From assembly GCA_945882415.1 (NCBI GenBank), contig CAMCWC010000009.1:103739-167738 (forward strand): DNA of 64,000 nt. The letters are read 5' to 3'. Shown in pieces: positions 24,895 through 33,486 of this stretch; the stretch's first letter is position 1, and each line of letters begins with the position of its first letter. The translations under genes were made by a program, and so were the position numbers. The notes under the pieces were generated by a model. It was not told the origin of the DNA, searched no databases, and saw nothing but the letters and a program-made list of their open reading frames with translations. Source of the DNA: Chthonomonas calidirosea. GTDB lineage: Bacteria; Armatimonadota; Fimbriimonadia; Fimbriimonadales; Fimbriimonadaceae.

Positions 24895-25593
24895 TCACTT
24901 GATCCGGTTGCGTTTGCGGCCCCAGAAGACTTTGCCTTTCGTTTCCGCCGCCAGGCGGTGGGCTTCGGGCAACGGCATGCCGATGATGAAGATCGCCCTG
25001 GCTTCAACGATCATTGGACAAACGGGATATTCCACGACCACATGCTGTAGGCTCGCGATATCTGCTGTGACCTGATAGCTCGATGGCAAGCGTATTGGAT
25101 TTGCTAGAACTGATCTGATGCACACACGTTCGACGCGACGATCCACCGAGTAATCGAGCACCGAGTCGCGGCAGTTATCATACGAGAGCCAGGTGGACTT
25201 GGTGACGCCTGCGACAATACACGAGGCTCGATGGTCACATTCCTCGAGCGTCATGTTTCCCCGAACGCTCAAGTTCTGAGTGAATCCTGTTTCGAACTTT
25301 TGATTCCGAACATCCAGACCTTCCAGTCTCAGATCCGCGATTCGATCCAGATTTGAGAATTTGCAATCGGTTATGTAGAGGCATCCGCTGTAGAGCGGTG
25401 ACCGGCGTGGGTTCTGTTGTTCAATCTGACTGTTGATGAAGTGCAAGCCACGGCTGGAGGTACCTCGGAGCAGACCCGAGAAGTTCTTGATAACAGTGTC
25501 TTCAAACCAGCTCTTTGGTCGATTATCGGTGTCTACGTTCTCAGCGGATTCTTCTGACTCGCGCACCTCTAATTCGAAATTGGATTCGTTCAT
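24895..25593 (-). CDS. Unknown protein
   Basis: A 232-residue soluble protein of no recognised family. The centre (about residues 75-150) has short beta-strand-like repeats (LRLEGLDVRNQKFETGF, LSVRGNMTLEECD) that vaguely recall pentapeptide or right-handed beta-helix proteins. The C-terminal tail (AAETKGKVFWGRKRNRIK) is very basic. It has no signal peptide. It directly follows the gene at 25594-26037 with no gap, so the two are probably one operon. Confidence 0.6.
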   Translation of the reverse strand: MNESNFELEVRESEESAENVDTDNRPKSWFEDTVIKNFSGLLRGTSSRGLHFINSQIEQQNPRRSPLYSGCLYITDCKFSNLDRIADLRLEGLDVRNQKFETGFTQNLSVRGNMTLEECDHRASCIVAGVTKSTWLSYDNCRDSVLDYSVDRRVERVCIRSVLANPIRLPSSYQVTADIASLQHVVVEYPVCPMIVEARAIFIIGMPLPEAHRLAAETKGKVFWGRKRNRIK

Positions 25594-26037
25594 CTACTTC
25601 TTGTGGCTGTCGATATTCGCTCCCACCTCATTGATCGGTAGGCAGAAGAAGAATTTCCGCTTGAACTCCTTGAACCTGTCTCGGCCAAGCGAGTGCTCCG
25701 CTCCGTTCAAACTGTAGCTTCCCGCCGAATCGACGATGAGCGTGTCTGAGCCTTCACGTAGCCACACCTTGATGTCCTGCTTGTTCAGTTTGCCGGTGGT
25801 GGTGGACTGTTTGAAGAAGGGCAAAATCCACGCACCGCGAGTGGTCACCAGCGAAGTCACGTCAAACCCGTCCTTCTTAATGCTCGTTGCGTTGAGCGGG
25901 AATAGAGTTTCATATCCGAAGGTCATGTAGTACGCCTCGACCTTTGGGGTTTGTTTCGGAATCTGCGTGGACTGATAGAGCACCGCGAGGCTAAGGGTGG
26001 TTACGATTGAGTTGATCAAAACTTTAGCTTGGATCAT
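25594..26037 (-). CDS. Unknown protein with N-terminal hydrophobic segment
   Basis: A 147-residue protein with an N-terminal helix (IQAKVLINSIVTTLSLAVLY) that can serve as signal peptide or anchor, then a beta-rich domain (DIKVWLREGSDTLIVDSAG). The family is not recognised. It is immediately upstream of the gene ending at 24895. Confidence 0.6.
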   Translation of the reverse strand: MIQAKVLINSIVTTLSLAVLYQSTQIPKQTPKVEAYYMTFGYETLFPLNATSIKKDGFDVTSLVTTRGAWILPFFKQSTTTGKLNKQDIKVWLREGSDTLIVDSAGSYSLNGAEHSLGRDRFKEFKRKFFFCLPINEVGANIDSHKK

Positions 26038-26141
26038 TCTACGAAGCTCCGTTTAGAATAGAAAAGCTGCCGGAAGGCTTGATTGGCAATCGGTGCAGGA
26101 GCAGCAAAAGCAACGTGAAAGGTGCCGCCGAAACCTGCATT

Positions 26142-27212
26142 TCACTTTGCTCTGTCTATTTTGATGTTTAGACGATTGAGGCCAATTGAAGTCCGGAAAA
26201 GTACAGGATATCTCGTATCGGCCAGTTCAACGTAAGAAGAGATGTCTTGAAAGCTTCTAGACGCCATGAGTCGCTTGAGCAGATCGCTGGACTTTAATTC
26301 TCCAACCTCCAAAACTTCCGCTTTGGTGACTTGAGTCTTACCAAGGTAACGGCACCGTTCGGGAACAATCAGTTTGCCTCCCACGCTGTCGACCGACCAA
26401 TGAAAAATATTACGCCAAAGCAAAGTGGCATATCGTTCACTCGACAAGTTGGTAATCCCAAGCCGTCGGTTCTTATAGTCCAGTACTACTTTGTCGCCCA
26501 AAGCGTCAGGAACTATCGCGATGGGTGCAACATCCAATTCTTCCTCGGCAGTACGAAAGTCAACCCTTGTGGGTGGAAAGGTCACGTTGTCTACGGAGAA
26601 GTCCATTAGGAACCCCGTATCTCTCGTCACCTCGCTTTTAGTGTCGAGTTCGAACGATTTTGCGTGACCTAGCTTCTTTATGCATGCTTTTGACACAATG
26701 TCCGGATCAACTCTCGAAAACTGGATTCCCGACGTGAGCGCAGCAACAATCTTTGTGCCAGCGACGGAACCAGAGAACAGTGGTTGATTTTCGTCATTCT
26801 GAGCGAGTGGTATCCATTGCACCTCACGACTATCTGTCTGTAACCACGAGGATAGGTTTCCTGGCTCCGACTGAACTGACAGCCTGCGATTGACGTTATC
26901 AAACGCAATGGAAGAGTTCTGGAAGCAATTGTCTCCAAGAAACCCATCAATGCCCCGAGCGGCAAGTTCGTTTGAGAAGACTACGTTTACCGCGACCGAC
27001 TGCCAGTCGCCAATTTTGAACACCCACTCCCTTGGTTTACTTTCGAGGAATGTATCGCTGATGACTGTTTCTCGAAAGTTTGTCCCGATTTGGAATCTGC
27101 CGCGTTTTCCGGCTACCTCCGCTTCCACAATCCATTGGTTGTCACCAAGGTTAGCCGGTACTAAAGTAGCTTGAGCCGAGGAGGCAAGGACTAGGGCCAG
27201 GGTTGTTAGCAT
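26142..27212 (-). CDS. Secreted retropepsin-like protein lacking catalytic Asp
   Basis: A 356-residue protein with a signal peptide (MLTTLALVLASSAQA). The arrangement resembles gag-type aspartyl protease domains used by bacteria: an opening strand-turn (GRFQIGTNFRETVIS, about residues 38-52), then IDGFLGDNCFQNSSIAFDNVNRRLSV (about 89-114). A second similar half (about residues 150-255) ends in DKVVLDYKNRRLGI. Where an active enzyme has DTG, this protein has IGTN, with Gly43 in the place of the Asp. So it is probably a non-catalytic relative. Its ligand or partner is unknown. Confidence 0.6.
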   Translation of the reverse strand: MLTTLALVLASSAQATLVPANLGDNQWIVEAEVAGKRGRFQIGTNFRETVISDTFLESKPREWVFKIGDWQSVAVNVVFSNELAARGIDGFLGDNCFQNSSIAFDNVNRRLSVQSEPGNLSSWLQTDSREVQWIPLAQNDENQPLFSGSVAGTKIVAALTSGIQFSRVDPDIVSKACIKKLGHAKSFELDTKSEVTRDTGFLMDFSVDNVTFPPTRVDFRTAEEELDVAPIAIVPDALGDKVVLDYKNRRLGITNLSSERYATLLWRNIFHWSVDSVGGKLIVPERCRYLGKTQVTKAEVLEVGELKSSDLLKRLMASRSFQDISSYVELADTRYPVLFRTSIGLNRLNIKIDRAK

Positions 27213-27336
27213 GATTTTGGAATGGAGTCATTCGGCGGCTTGGGATGCTTCGAGCAAAGGATCGTTACTTGGCGCACCGTTGACGTCGCTTACACCTATC
27301 GTACGATAACTTCGGTTCAAATTGAAATGCCTTTAG

Positions 27337-27558
27337 TTGGTTTTTGCCGACTGGAGCGAGTGGCGGGCATCTGGGCATCGCAAGGGGCGCTATGATGTCC
27401 GGCTAACGATCGACACGACATCGCCCATCGAGCGCTGGCTCGGCGGCCCGCTGATTCCTGAGGATGCGGCCAAGGCGAAGGCGGCGCTGCAGTCGCTTTA
27501 TGACGAGGTGCCGAAGTTCCGGTGGGTTTCGAAAGCGGTTCAGATTGTCGTGGAGTGA
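27337..27558 (+). CDS. Short hypothetical protein, doubtful start
   Basis: The frame codes for 73 residues (about DVRLTIDTTSPIERWLGG and then an AKAKAALQSLYDEV helix). It follows a TAG at 27334, so the only upstream start is TTG 27337, with no ribosome binding site. It could be a real small protein or the 3' remnant of a longer gene. Moderate amphipathic pattern and codon quality favour coding. Confidence 0.35.
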   Translation: MVFADWSEWRASGHRKGRYDVRLTIDTTSPIERWLGGPLIPEDAAKAKAALQSLYDEVPKFRWVSKAVQIVVE

Positions 27559-27629
27559 ACGTGAGAAGGCGCTGGTAGGCTTTCCGTCACTAGGGCCGGG
27601 TGCGGACGCATTCGAGAGGTGCGTCAGTT

Positions 27630-27836
27630 ATGTCAGAACCCGAAATTGAAAAACCGAAAAGCGATCTCCGCAAGCTGATGAACCGAGACGTGTCGAAGCT
27701 CGTTCGGTTCATTTTCTTCGAAGGGATCGTGCTGGTTGTTTTGATGGTGTTAGCGCCGATATTGTTGAGCTGGCTCTCGGTGCGAGCGACCAATAAAAAG
27801 CAGCCGTTGGGTCCTCCAGTTTCGGATCAGCGTTGA
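27630..27836 (+). CDS. Small single-pass membrane protein
   Basis: A 68-residue protein with an acidic/basic N-terminal region (about residues 1-25), one transmembrane helix (FIFFEGIVLVVLMVLAPILL, about 28-47) and a short basic tail. ATG 27630 is preferred because GAGAGGTG lies about 8 bases upstream. Family unknown. Confidence 0.6.
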   Translation: MSEPEIEKPKSDLRKLMNRDVSKLVRFIFFEGIVLVVLMVLAPILLSWLSVRATNKKQPLGPPVSDQR

Positions 27837-27883
27837 TAATCCGCCGAAGCGAAATTCCATCGGTCTCATCCCCGGGATGACGC

Positions 27884-27889
27884 TAGAAT
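27884..27889 (+). promoter_or_regulatory. TAGAAT -10 element, leaderless start
   Basis: TAGAAT is followed by six bases and then ATG 27896. No ribosome binding site is visible. Confidence 0.45.
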
Positions 27890-27895
27890 CAGGTG

Positions 27896-28537
27896 ATGAA
27901 CGAGAGTGGGTTTGCGGTGCTCATCCAGAACATCTACAACTTAGATGATCCGGAGCAAATCGCAAGTGAGTATGAGCGCTACTTGATTGCAGAGGGCAAA
28001 GATTCAGACTTTGAGGCTTGTTTGGCCGTGCTGACTCGTTTGGCGAATCTGGATTTGCCAAACGCCAAACAGTTCTGGCAGTCCCATCAATTGTCCAAAC
28101 CGAATTGGGATCGGTGGACATTCTTTGAACCAGTGGCTTTCCGGAGCATCGCCGAAAACGACCTGACCTTTGTCACCGAGAACGTACCGCCAGGGCTGGA
28201 AACTGATCCCACCATTCTGTCAAGTCTCGGAAAAGTCAATGAGCAGTTGTCGAAGCTCTACTTGACCTTGCTGATCGCGGCGGTACTAAAGGAACGGACG
28301 GTCGTTGAAGAGTGCCTCCAAACGGCGGAGATCGCTCTCAGGCTCCTTCGGACCTACCCAAGGTGCCTGGTTCAAGCGATGGTGCTTTTGCACGAAGACT
28401 ATCGGTCTGATCGTACCTACGCAGTTGTGTTGGACCAGATGTTGTATCTCTGGAAGATGGAGCGAAAAGGTCCTACGCGAGAGAAGAATAGCTTAAGGGC
28501 TCTAAATGAGCTTTACGAAGGGTATGTTGCCACCTAA
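27896..28537 (+). CDS. Unknown helical protein
   Basis: A 213-residue soluble protein that looks almost entirely alpha-helical, with leucine-rich helices reminiscent of TPR-like or armadillo folds (LYLTLLIAAVLKERTVVEEC, about residues 120-140). No family recognised. ATG 27896 follows GTG 27893; the TAGAAT element six bases upstream favours the ATG. It stands alone before a gene-poor stretch. Confidence 0.62.
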   Translation: MNESGFAVLIQNIYNLDDPEQIASEYERYLIAEGKDSDFEACLAVLTRLANLDLPNAKQFWQSHQLSKPNWDRWTFFEPVAFRSIAENDLTFVTENVPPGLETDPTILSSLGKVNEQLSKLYLTLLIAAVLKERTVVEECLQTAEIALRLLRTYPRCLVQAMVLLHEDYRSDRTYAVVLDQMLYLWKMERKGPTREKNSLRALNELYEGYVAT

Positions 28538-29021
28538 CTGACCTCGAGGGAGGAGCAGTTGCGCTTAACGAAAGTTTGCGTAGTTTCGCACTCGGCGTTC
28601 GATTCGCTTCTTCTTCGCCGCAACTTCCTCGGCGGCCGAATGGAGGGTTCGCCAGTGCCCGGGTAAACGTGCGGCCTTCCCTCGGGCAATCCAGTTGTTG
28701 TGACCATGGCGAAACTTCTTTACTTACTCTAGAGCACGCGTTCGGGCGGTGGACAGCTTCCATCGGCGACCGGCCACGCTTGCTCCCAAGTACGAGAAAA
28801 TGGTACTTTCTTGCAAGTTCGGCTGAAACTGCGTCCACAGCGATTGAACCGAACATAGTCTCGATCTTTGCCTGCTCTAAAGTCCAGAGGCCCTTAATGA
28901 AGCTATCCCCACCAAACCGAATGCGGAAACTCCGACACTCGATTTGGGCCAAGAATTGGCAAACTGTCAGTAATCACAACGACATGAAATGTAACGATGA
29001 TGCCATGAATGAAGTTAAATC
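28538..29021. other. Gene-poor stretch with a possible coding remnant
   Basis: No complete gene can be supported here. On the minus strand the frame from 28723 to TAA 28565 encodes 52 residues with a protein-like composition (FRHGHNNWIARGKAARLPGHW, then a Lys/Arg-rich helix EEVAAKKKRIERRV). It has a stop just upstream and no start codon. That suggests the 3' end of a decayed gene. Other long frames here (28473-28952 minus, 28576-29121 plus) have arginine/serine-rich shadow-like compositions. Confidence 0.35.
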
Positions 29022-29546
29022 TCAATCCATCTCAAAGGATTCCAGAAGTGAGACTAGAATGGAAGTCGTGTTCATCGGGGATTTAAATGAAAGGGTGCCG
29101 ACCTTTGTTGGCGTTTCGTGATGAAAAATGTACGCTGCAGAACTTATTGGTACTGGGACTACCCAAAAGTCATAACAGCTATCTATTCTACTGAACCAGT
29201 CCAGCGATACGTGTGGACAAAAAGCGCTAATGAGGGGATATTGCTCTGCCAACACGATGCACTTGTTTAAATCGAACTGGGACACCAATCTAATTTCGAA
29301 TGAAAAGAGATGGCTCGCTGCGTCCCAGAAACTTCTGCTACCGGACCAATTGGCGATGTTCACTTGATCTTTCTCTAACTGCTGCGTGACTATCCGCCAG
29401 CACTCAATCGACATCGATTTTGACAGGAGAGAAGCGTCAGGAACGCCCTTTAACAGGAGTTCAGTCACTGATTTACGCCTTCTCTCTGGAAAGTAGATCT
29501 CATCGCATGAACTGTGTATCGCTTCAGCTAACCATTTCGGGAGCAT
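29022..29546 (-). CDS. Candidate immunity protein of the RHS system
   Basis: A 174-residue soluble protein of unknown family. It lies directly downstream of the RHS gene on the same strand, 65 bases from its stop, the standard place of immunity genes for polymorphic toxins. It shows strand-helix alternation with a tail KSPMNTTSILVSLLESF. It has low-complexity-free, AT-richer sequence than the surrounding housekeeping genes. Its immunity role is inferred from position only. Confidence 0.6.
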   Translation of the reverse strand: MLPKWLAEAIHSSCDEIYFPERRRKSVTELLLKGVPDASLLSKSMSIECWRIVTQQLEKDQVNIANWSGSRSFWDAASHLFSFEIRLVSQFDLNKCIVLAEQYPLISAFCPHVSLDWFSRIDSCYDFWVVPVPISSAAYIFHHETPTKVGTLSFKSPMNTTSILVSLLESFEMD

Positions 29547-29611
29547 GTGATCAAGATACCTTTGGCTCAGATTTGCGCAACATCAATAGCGCGTTGACAA
29601 TTTTTGAATAG

Positions 29612-32600
29612 CTAGTTAGTCCAGTACTCCAAGCTTTCTTGACGAGATCTTTGCGCTTTACTTGCGATCGGATCAACAACGTCTACCAGACCGTGCCCTA
29701 AATCTTGCCCGACACCTATAGGGCTCGGATCAAGCATATGTACAAGACCCTGGATGAACTTTCCAGACTCTCGCCAAAAATCCCACTGAGGGCTTTCAGC
29801 GGCATCAGCAAGCGTCTCGGATGTGATGTGCCAATCTGGCTTACTAGGGTTGTGGAAGTGACCTGGACCTCCTTCGTGTCCGTCGTGGTAAACAACATCC
29901 TGAGATTGATCCAGCTGTTTTGCATACTTTTTAGCCTGTCTTTTGCCGCCGGACACGATGTGATAGATGATCTCACGACCTTCATCAAAAATCTTAAAAA
30001 TCCAGCGTCGCAGACCACTAGGGTCAACTGCCTTAAGTGGGTTATTATCACAATAGCCATACCAGTTCCGGCCATCCTTTATAGGATCTCTCGTCAGGAA
30101 TCGCCCAGTTGAAGAGTCATAGTATCGGTGCCCGAGAAGTTTTAGGCCAGAGTCGGCGTCTTCTTGGTATCCCCAGTTGCCGGCGAAGCCGAATGGGAGC
30201 GCGAACGTGCCGGATGCCGAGACAACGTTGCCAAAGGCGTCGTATTGTCGGCTGGCCGTCGAGCCTTGCGAACTCGACGTGTGCCGGAGCACAGACCCCA
30301 TACGGTCAGGGTGGTAGAAGCGAGTGCTGCTGCCTCGTCGGTCGGAGACTCCCGGAGTGAATTTGGCGGTGCCGTCTTCTAGCACCGGCGAGGTGACGGA
30401 ATCGCCATCTCGCTTGTAAGTGGATGTTCCGGCCGAATCCACCTTGCCTACGCGGGTGTCAAGACCGTTGTAAGTGAATGTGTTTGTCGCCGAGGACGGG
30501 TACGTAATCTGCGTAATCCGCGACTCGTAGTCGTACGTCAGCGAGGTCGTGCCGGCCGAGGTTACGACTGAAGTCGTGCGACCCGCAGTGTCGTACGAAT
30601 ACGTCTTCACCGCCGAACCACCAACGGTTATCGAGGTGAGTTTGTCCGCATCGTCAACAATGTAGGTCTCGGTGACCCCTCCCGCAGCTTTGCTGGCCCG
30701 GTTGCCGTTCGCGTCGTACGTATACGTCGTTGTTGCGCCGGACCGGGTCTCGGTCAGAAGCTGGTCGATGTCGTCGTAAGTGAACGAAGTAGTGCTGCCG
30801 CTGACGACCTTGGACGTGAGGTTTCCGGCCGTGTCGTACGAGTAGGTTTCGGTGCTGAAGAGGGTTCCGTCGCTCTTCTTGGTCGACAGCGTGCTGATCC
30901 AGCCCCGGTTGTTGTAAGCCATCTCGGTGTAATGGCCGGGGTTGTAGGTTTGCTTGGTCAGACGGTTGGCATCGTCATAAGTGAAGCTCGTCGTTTCGGA
31001 CTGAGCGTTTACCAGGGAGGTCAAGCGTCCTGCCGTGTCGTAGTTGTACGTCGTCGTGCCATGGCTTTCAACCAGGGTTTTGCGGCGTCCAGCTCCGTCG
31101 TAGGTGTAGGAAAGGCTTCCCTGAGGAGTCGACAGTGCCGTACATTCACCTGCCGCGTTGAGGGTCCAGGTGGTCGTACCGGTTGAGTCAGTCATTCCAG
31201 TGCGGCGGTTAGCATCGTCATAGCTGAAGGTCGTATCCGTACCGGCTGGATAGTCGACTCCGGTTTGGCGTGAAGCGTTGTCGAACGTGTAGTAGATGAC
31301 TTGGCTAAGAGGATTGGTGTACGAGGTTGCGTTGCCGTTTCCATCGTAGCTCCATTGCTCCACGCTGCTGTCGGGCAGGGTGAGACTTGCCACTTCGCCG
31401 CGGTCGGTGAAGGTGTAGTTGCGCACTTTGCCGCGTCCATTGGTGATGCTCGTTCGGTCGCCGCGTGCGTTGTAAGCGTAGGTTTCGACCTCGCTTTTGG
31501 CATTTGTCTTAGTGGTCAGGCGACCCGCATCGTCGTACGCGAAGCTGGTGGTTTTGCTGCGCTCATTCGTTTCGGTAAGAAGATCCGAATTTGGGTTGTA
31601 TGTATAACTCTTTGTTGAGGAGTCTGGATTCGTAATCGTTGCCAGACGGCCCCAGTTGTCATAACTGAGGCTGGTGACATTGCTGGTAGCGTCAGTAGTG
31701 CTCGTGGTCCAGCCGAGCGTACTAACGCCAAGGCTCGTAGTATGGCTCAACGGGTCCGTGGTGCTCGTCAGATGCCCGTTGGAGTTGTAAGCCAGCGTTG
31801 TGACTTCGCCGAGATGGTTCTCAATGCTCGTGAGGAGGCCATTTGCGTCATAGCCTAGCTCGGTCACTCGGCTGAGCGGGTCGGTGACGGTGAGAAGATT
31901 TCCGTTCGAATCGTAGGTAAGCGTCGTGGTCTGGCTCAGCGGATTGGTGTTCGTGAGCAGATCGTTCGTGCTGTTGTAGGTGTAAGTCGTTACTTTGGAG
32001 AGCGGATTGGTCTTGGTAAGAACATTGCCGACCGAGTCGTACGTAAAGTTCCAGACCTTGCCACGCTTGTCGGTGATTGCCGTCGGCAAATAGCTGCCGT
32101 TGTAGGTCTTGGCGACGCTGAATCCAGATTCATCCACTTCACTCGCAAGGAGGCCGCTGCTGTAGTTGTGGGTGGCCGTCTCGCCAATGGGGTCTGTGAT
32201 GGTGGTTGCGCTACTCGTGTAGGTGTATGTCGTGGTCTGGTTCAGCGGGTTCTTCTCGGTCGCAACAACGCCGCCGGTGTTATAGGTGGTGGTCCAGACT
32301 TTGCCACGCTTGTCGGTGCGGGTCAGGATGTCGTGAGTTGTGTTGTAGGTGAAGTTCTCGGTGTAGACAACGCTGTTGACGGGAGGAAACTCGACTTCGG
32401 TCAGATCATCGCTGCCATCACGGGTGAATTCCCAAACTCGACCCAGCGGGTCGGTGATGCTGGTGAAATTGTTGCTGCCATCGAGCGTGACGTTAAGTTC
32501 TCGGCCGGTAGGGTCCGTGATTTTGGTGACGTAGTTGGCGCTGTTGAGGGTGAGCGTGATTTGGTTGCCGTTGCGGTCTTGGATCTTGTTGCAGAACCCT

Positions 32601-33334
32601 GCCGTGTTGAATTGGTACTTTATCTGGCTCTTCTTGGTGATGGTCCAAGTGCCGTCCGCTTTCTTCGTTAGCTTGTCGAAGACACCAGTTGGAGACGTGT
32701 AGTTGTAATCCACCCCGGTTGGAACCGTTCCGGTATAGCTGAACGGAACAGAAAGGCCATCGCCCCAGTGGACAACGGGGTTGTTGATGTCATCGTCGTT
32801 AATGTAAATGTCGTAGGTCCAAGTCCAGCCATGGCCGAGCTCATCGTTGTAGCTGCTTTGGCTGTTGTGGAAGAGCGTAAAGTTCACCGCCATACCTCCG
32901 CGAACTTCCCAACCGGTCAGCGGAACGGTGCTGAGCTTGTTGCCGTTGCCCGTGTTAACCGTGCCAACACCGCCGACGCTAGGTTTGCTCCCTTCCCAGT
33001 TGTACGCTCCACCGGAACCCGGGTTGACTGCCGTAGTGTGTCCTGGAGGGCCGGCTGCGTAAAGTGCGGCAAAAAGCGTTTGCGCATCAAACTCCGCGTT
33101 CTGAAGTTGCCGTTGCGTCCAGATGCCGCGGGTTAGCGGTTCTCGCTTTGGATTCTTGCCAAGGTAAACGCGGGTTGGTGCCTGCGTAAAGTGACCCGGA
33201 TGCCGCCGAAGGGCTTGCAATTCCTTCAGCGAGATTTCCCCCAGCGAAAATGCCGCTGTCGCGGTCTGCGAAACAAAAAGCAGGGCCACGCAAAACAGCG
33301 CTAGCAAACGTTGGTAATTTCTAAACCAAGTCAT
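29612..33334 (-). CDS. RHS/YD-repeat protein with C-terminal toxin-like domain
   Basis: A 1240-residue protein with a signal peptide (about residues 1-28). An N-terminal beta region of the DUF6531 type is seen in NKLSTVPLTGWEVRGG and ELGHGWTWTYDIYI. Dozens of YD repeats follow (about residues 245-1030, consensus YDxxGRLTSxT). The conserved RHS core has FGFAGNWGYQEDADSGLKLLG and ends with VDPSGL at about residue 1108. The last 132 residues are unrelated to the core and rich in His (YHDGHEGGPGHFHNP), a toxin-like tip that may have metal-dependent or nuclease activity; this is a guess. RHS proteins form a shell around their C-terminal toxin. The partner immunity gene may be at 29022-29546. Confidence 0.9.
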   Translation of the reverse strand: MTWFRNYQRLLALFCVALLFVSQTATAAFSLGEISLKELQALRRHPGHFTQAPTRVYLGKNPKREPLTRGIWTQRQLQNAEFDAQTLFAALYAAGPPGHTTAVNPGSGGAYNWEGSKPSVGGVGTVNTGNGNKLSTVPLTGWEVRGGMAVNFTLFHNSQSSYNDELGHGWTWTYDIYINDDDINNPVVHWGDGLSVPFSYTGTVPTGVDYNYTSPTGVFDKLTKKADGTWTITKKSQIKYQFNTAGFCNKIQDRNGNQITLTLNSANYVTKITDPTGRELNVTLDGSNNFTSITDPLGRVWEFTRDGSDDLTEVEFPPVNSVVYTENFTYNTTHDILTRTDKRGKVWTTTYNTGGVVATEKNPLNQTTTYTYTSSATTITDPIGETATHNYSSGLLASEVDESGFSVAKTYNGSYLPTAITDKRGKVWNFTYDSVGNVLTKTNPLSKVTTYTYNSTNDLLTNTNPLSQTTTLTYDSNGNLLTVTDPLSRVTELGYDANGLLTSIENHLGEVTTLAYNSNGHLTSTTDPLSHTTSLGVSTLGWTTSTTDATSNVTSLSYDNWGRLATITNPDSSTKSYTYNPNSDLLTETNERSKTTSFAYDDAGRLTTKTNAKSEVETYAYNARGDRTSITNGRGKVRNYTFTDRGEVASLTLPDSSVEQWSYDGNGNATSYTNPLSQVIYYTFDNASRQTGVDYPAGTDTTFSYDDANRRTGMTDSTGTTTWTLNAAGECTALSTPQGSLSYTYDGAGRRKTLVESHGTTTYNYDTAGRLTSLVNAQSETTSFTYDDANRLTKQTYNPGHYTEMAYNNRGWISTLSTKKSDGTLFSTETYSYDTAGNLTSKVVSGSTTSFTYDDIDQLLTETRSGATTTYTYDANGNRASKAAGGVTETYIVDDADKLTSITVGGSAVKTYSYDTAGRTTSVVTSAGTTSLTYDYESRITQITYPSSATNTFTYNGLDTRVGKVDSAGTSTYKRDGDSVTSPVLEDGTAKFTPGVSDRRGSSTRFYHPDRMGSVLRHTSSSQGSTASRQYDAFGNVVSASGTFALPFGFAGNWGYQEDADSGLKLLGHRYYDSSTGRFLTRDPIKDGRNWYGYCDNNPLKAVDPSGLRRWIFKIFDEGREIIYHIVSGGKRQAKKYAKQLDQSQDVVYHDGHEGGPGHFHNPSKPDWHITSETLADAAESPQWDFWRESGKFIQGLVHMLDPSPIGVGQDLGHGLVDVVDPIASKAQRSRQESLEYWTN

Positions 33335-33348
33335 GGCAACTGGAGATA

Positions 33349-33377
33349 TATATACAACACCTCATATAAAATGCCAA
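33349..33377 (-). promoter_or_regulatory. Promoter of the RHS gene
   Basis: On the minus strand TTGGCA (33377-33372), a 17-base spacer, TATATA (33354-33349), then the ATG 14 bases downstream. Spacing is ideal for a sigma-70-type promoter with a very short leader. Confidence 0.6.
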
Positions 33378-33486
33378 GTGGTTTTTGTCTAAACAAAAGA
33401 AAATTCTGAAAATCTTCATGTTCTGTAACAATCCATATCAGTTTGCTACGATTTATCGGCCTCCGGCCCTTGACTCAGTGGGATGC

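Noticed and set aside
28473..28952. Minus-strand frame of 159 codons in the gene-poor stretch
   Set aside because: It overlaps the preceding plus-strand gene, has Ser/Arg/Pro-rich composition and no domain; only a different short frame looks protein-like.
30109..33136. Repetitive DNA in the RHS region considered as a CRISPR or tandem repeat array
   Set aside because: The recurring short words come from protein-level YD repeats of variable sequence and spacing; there are no identical repeats with spacers.
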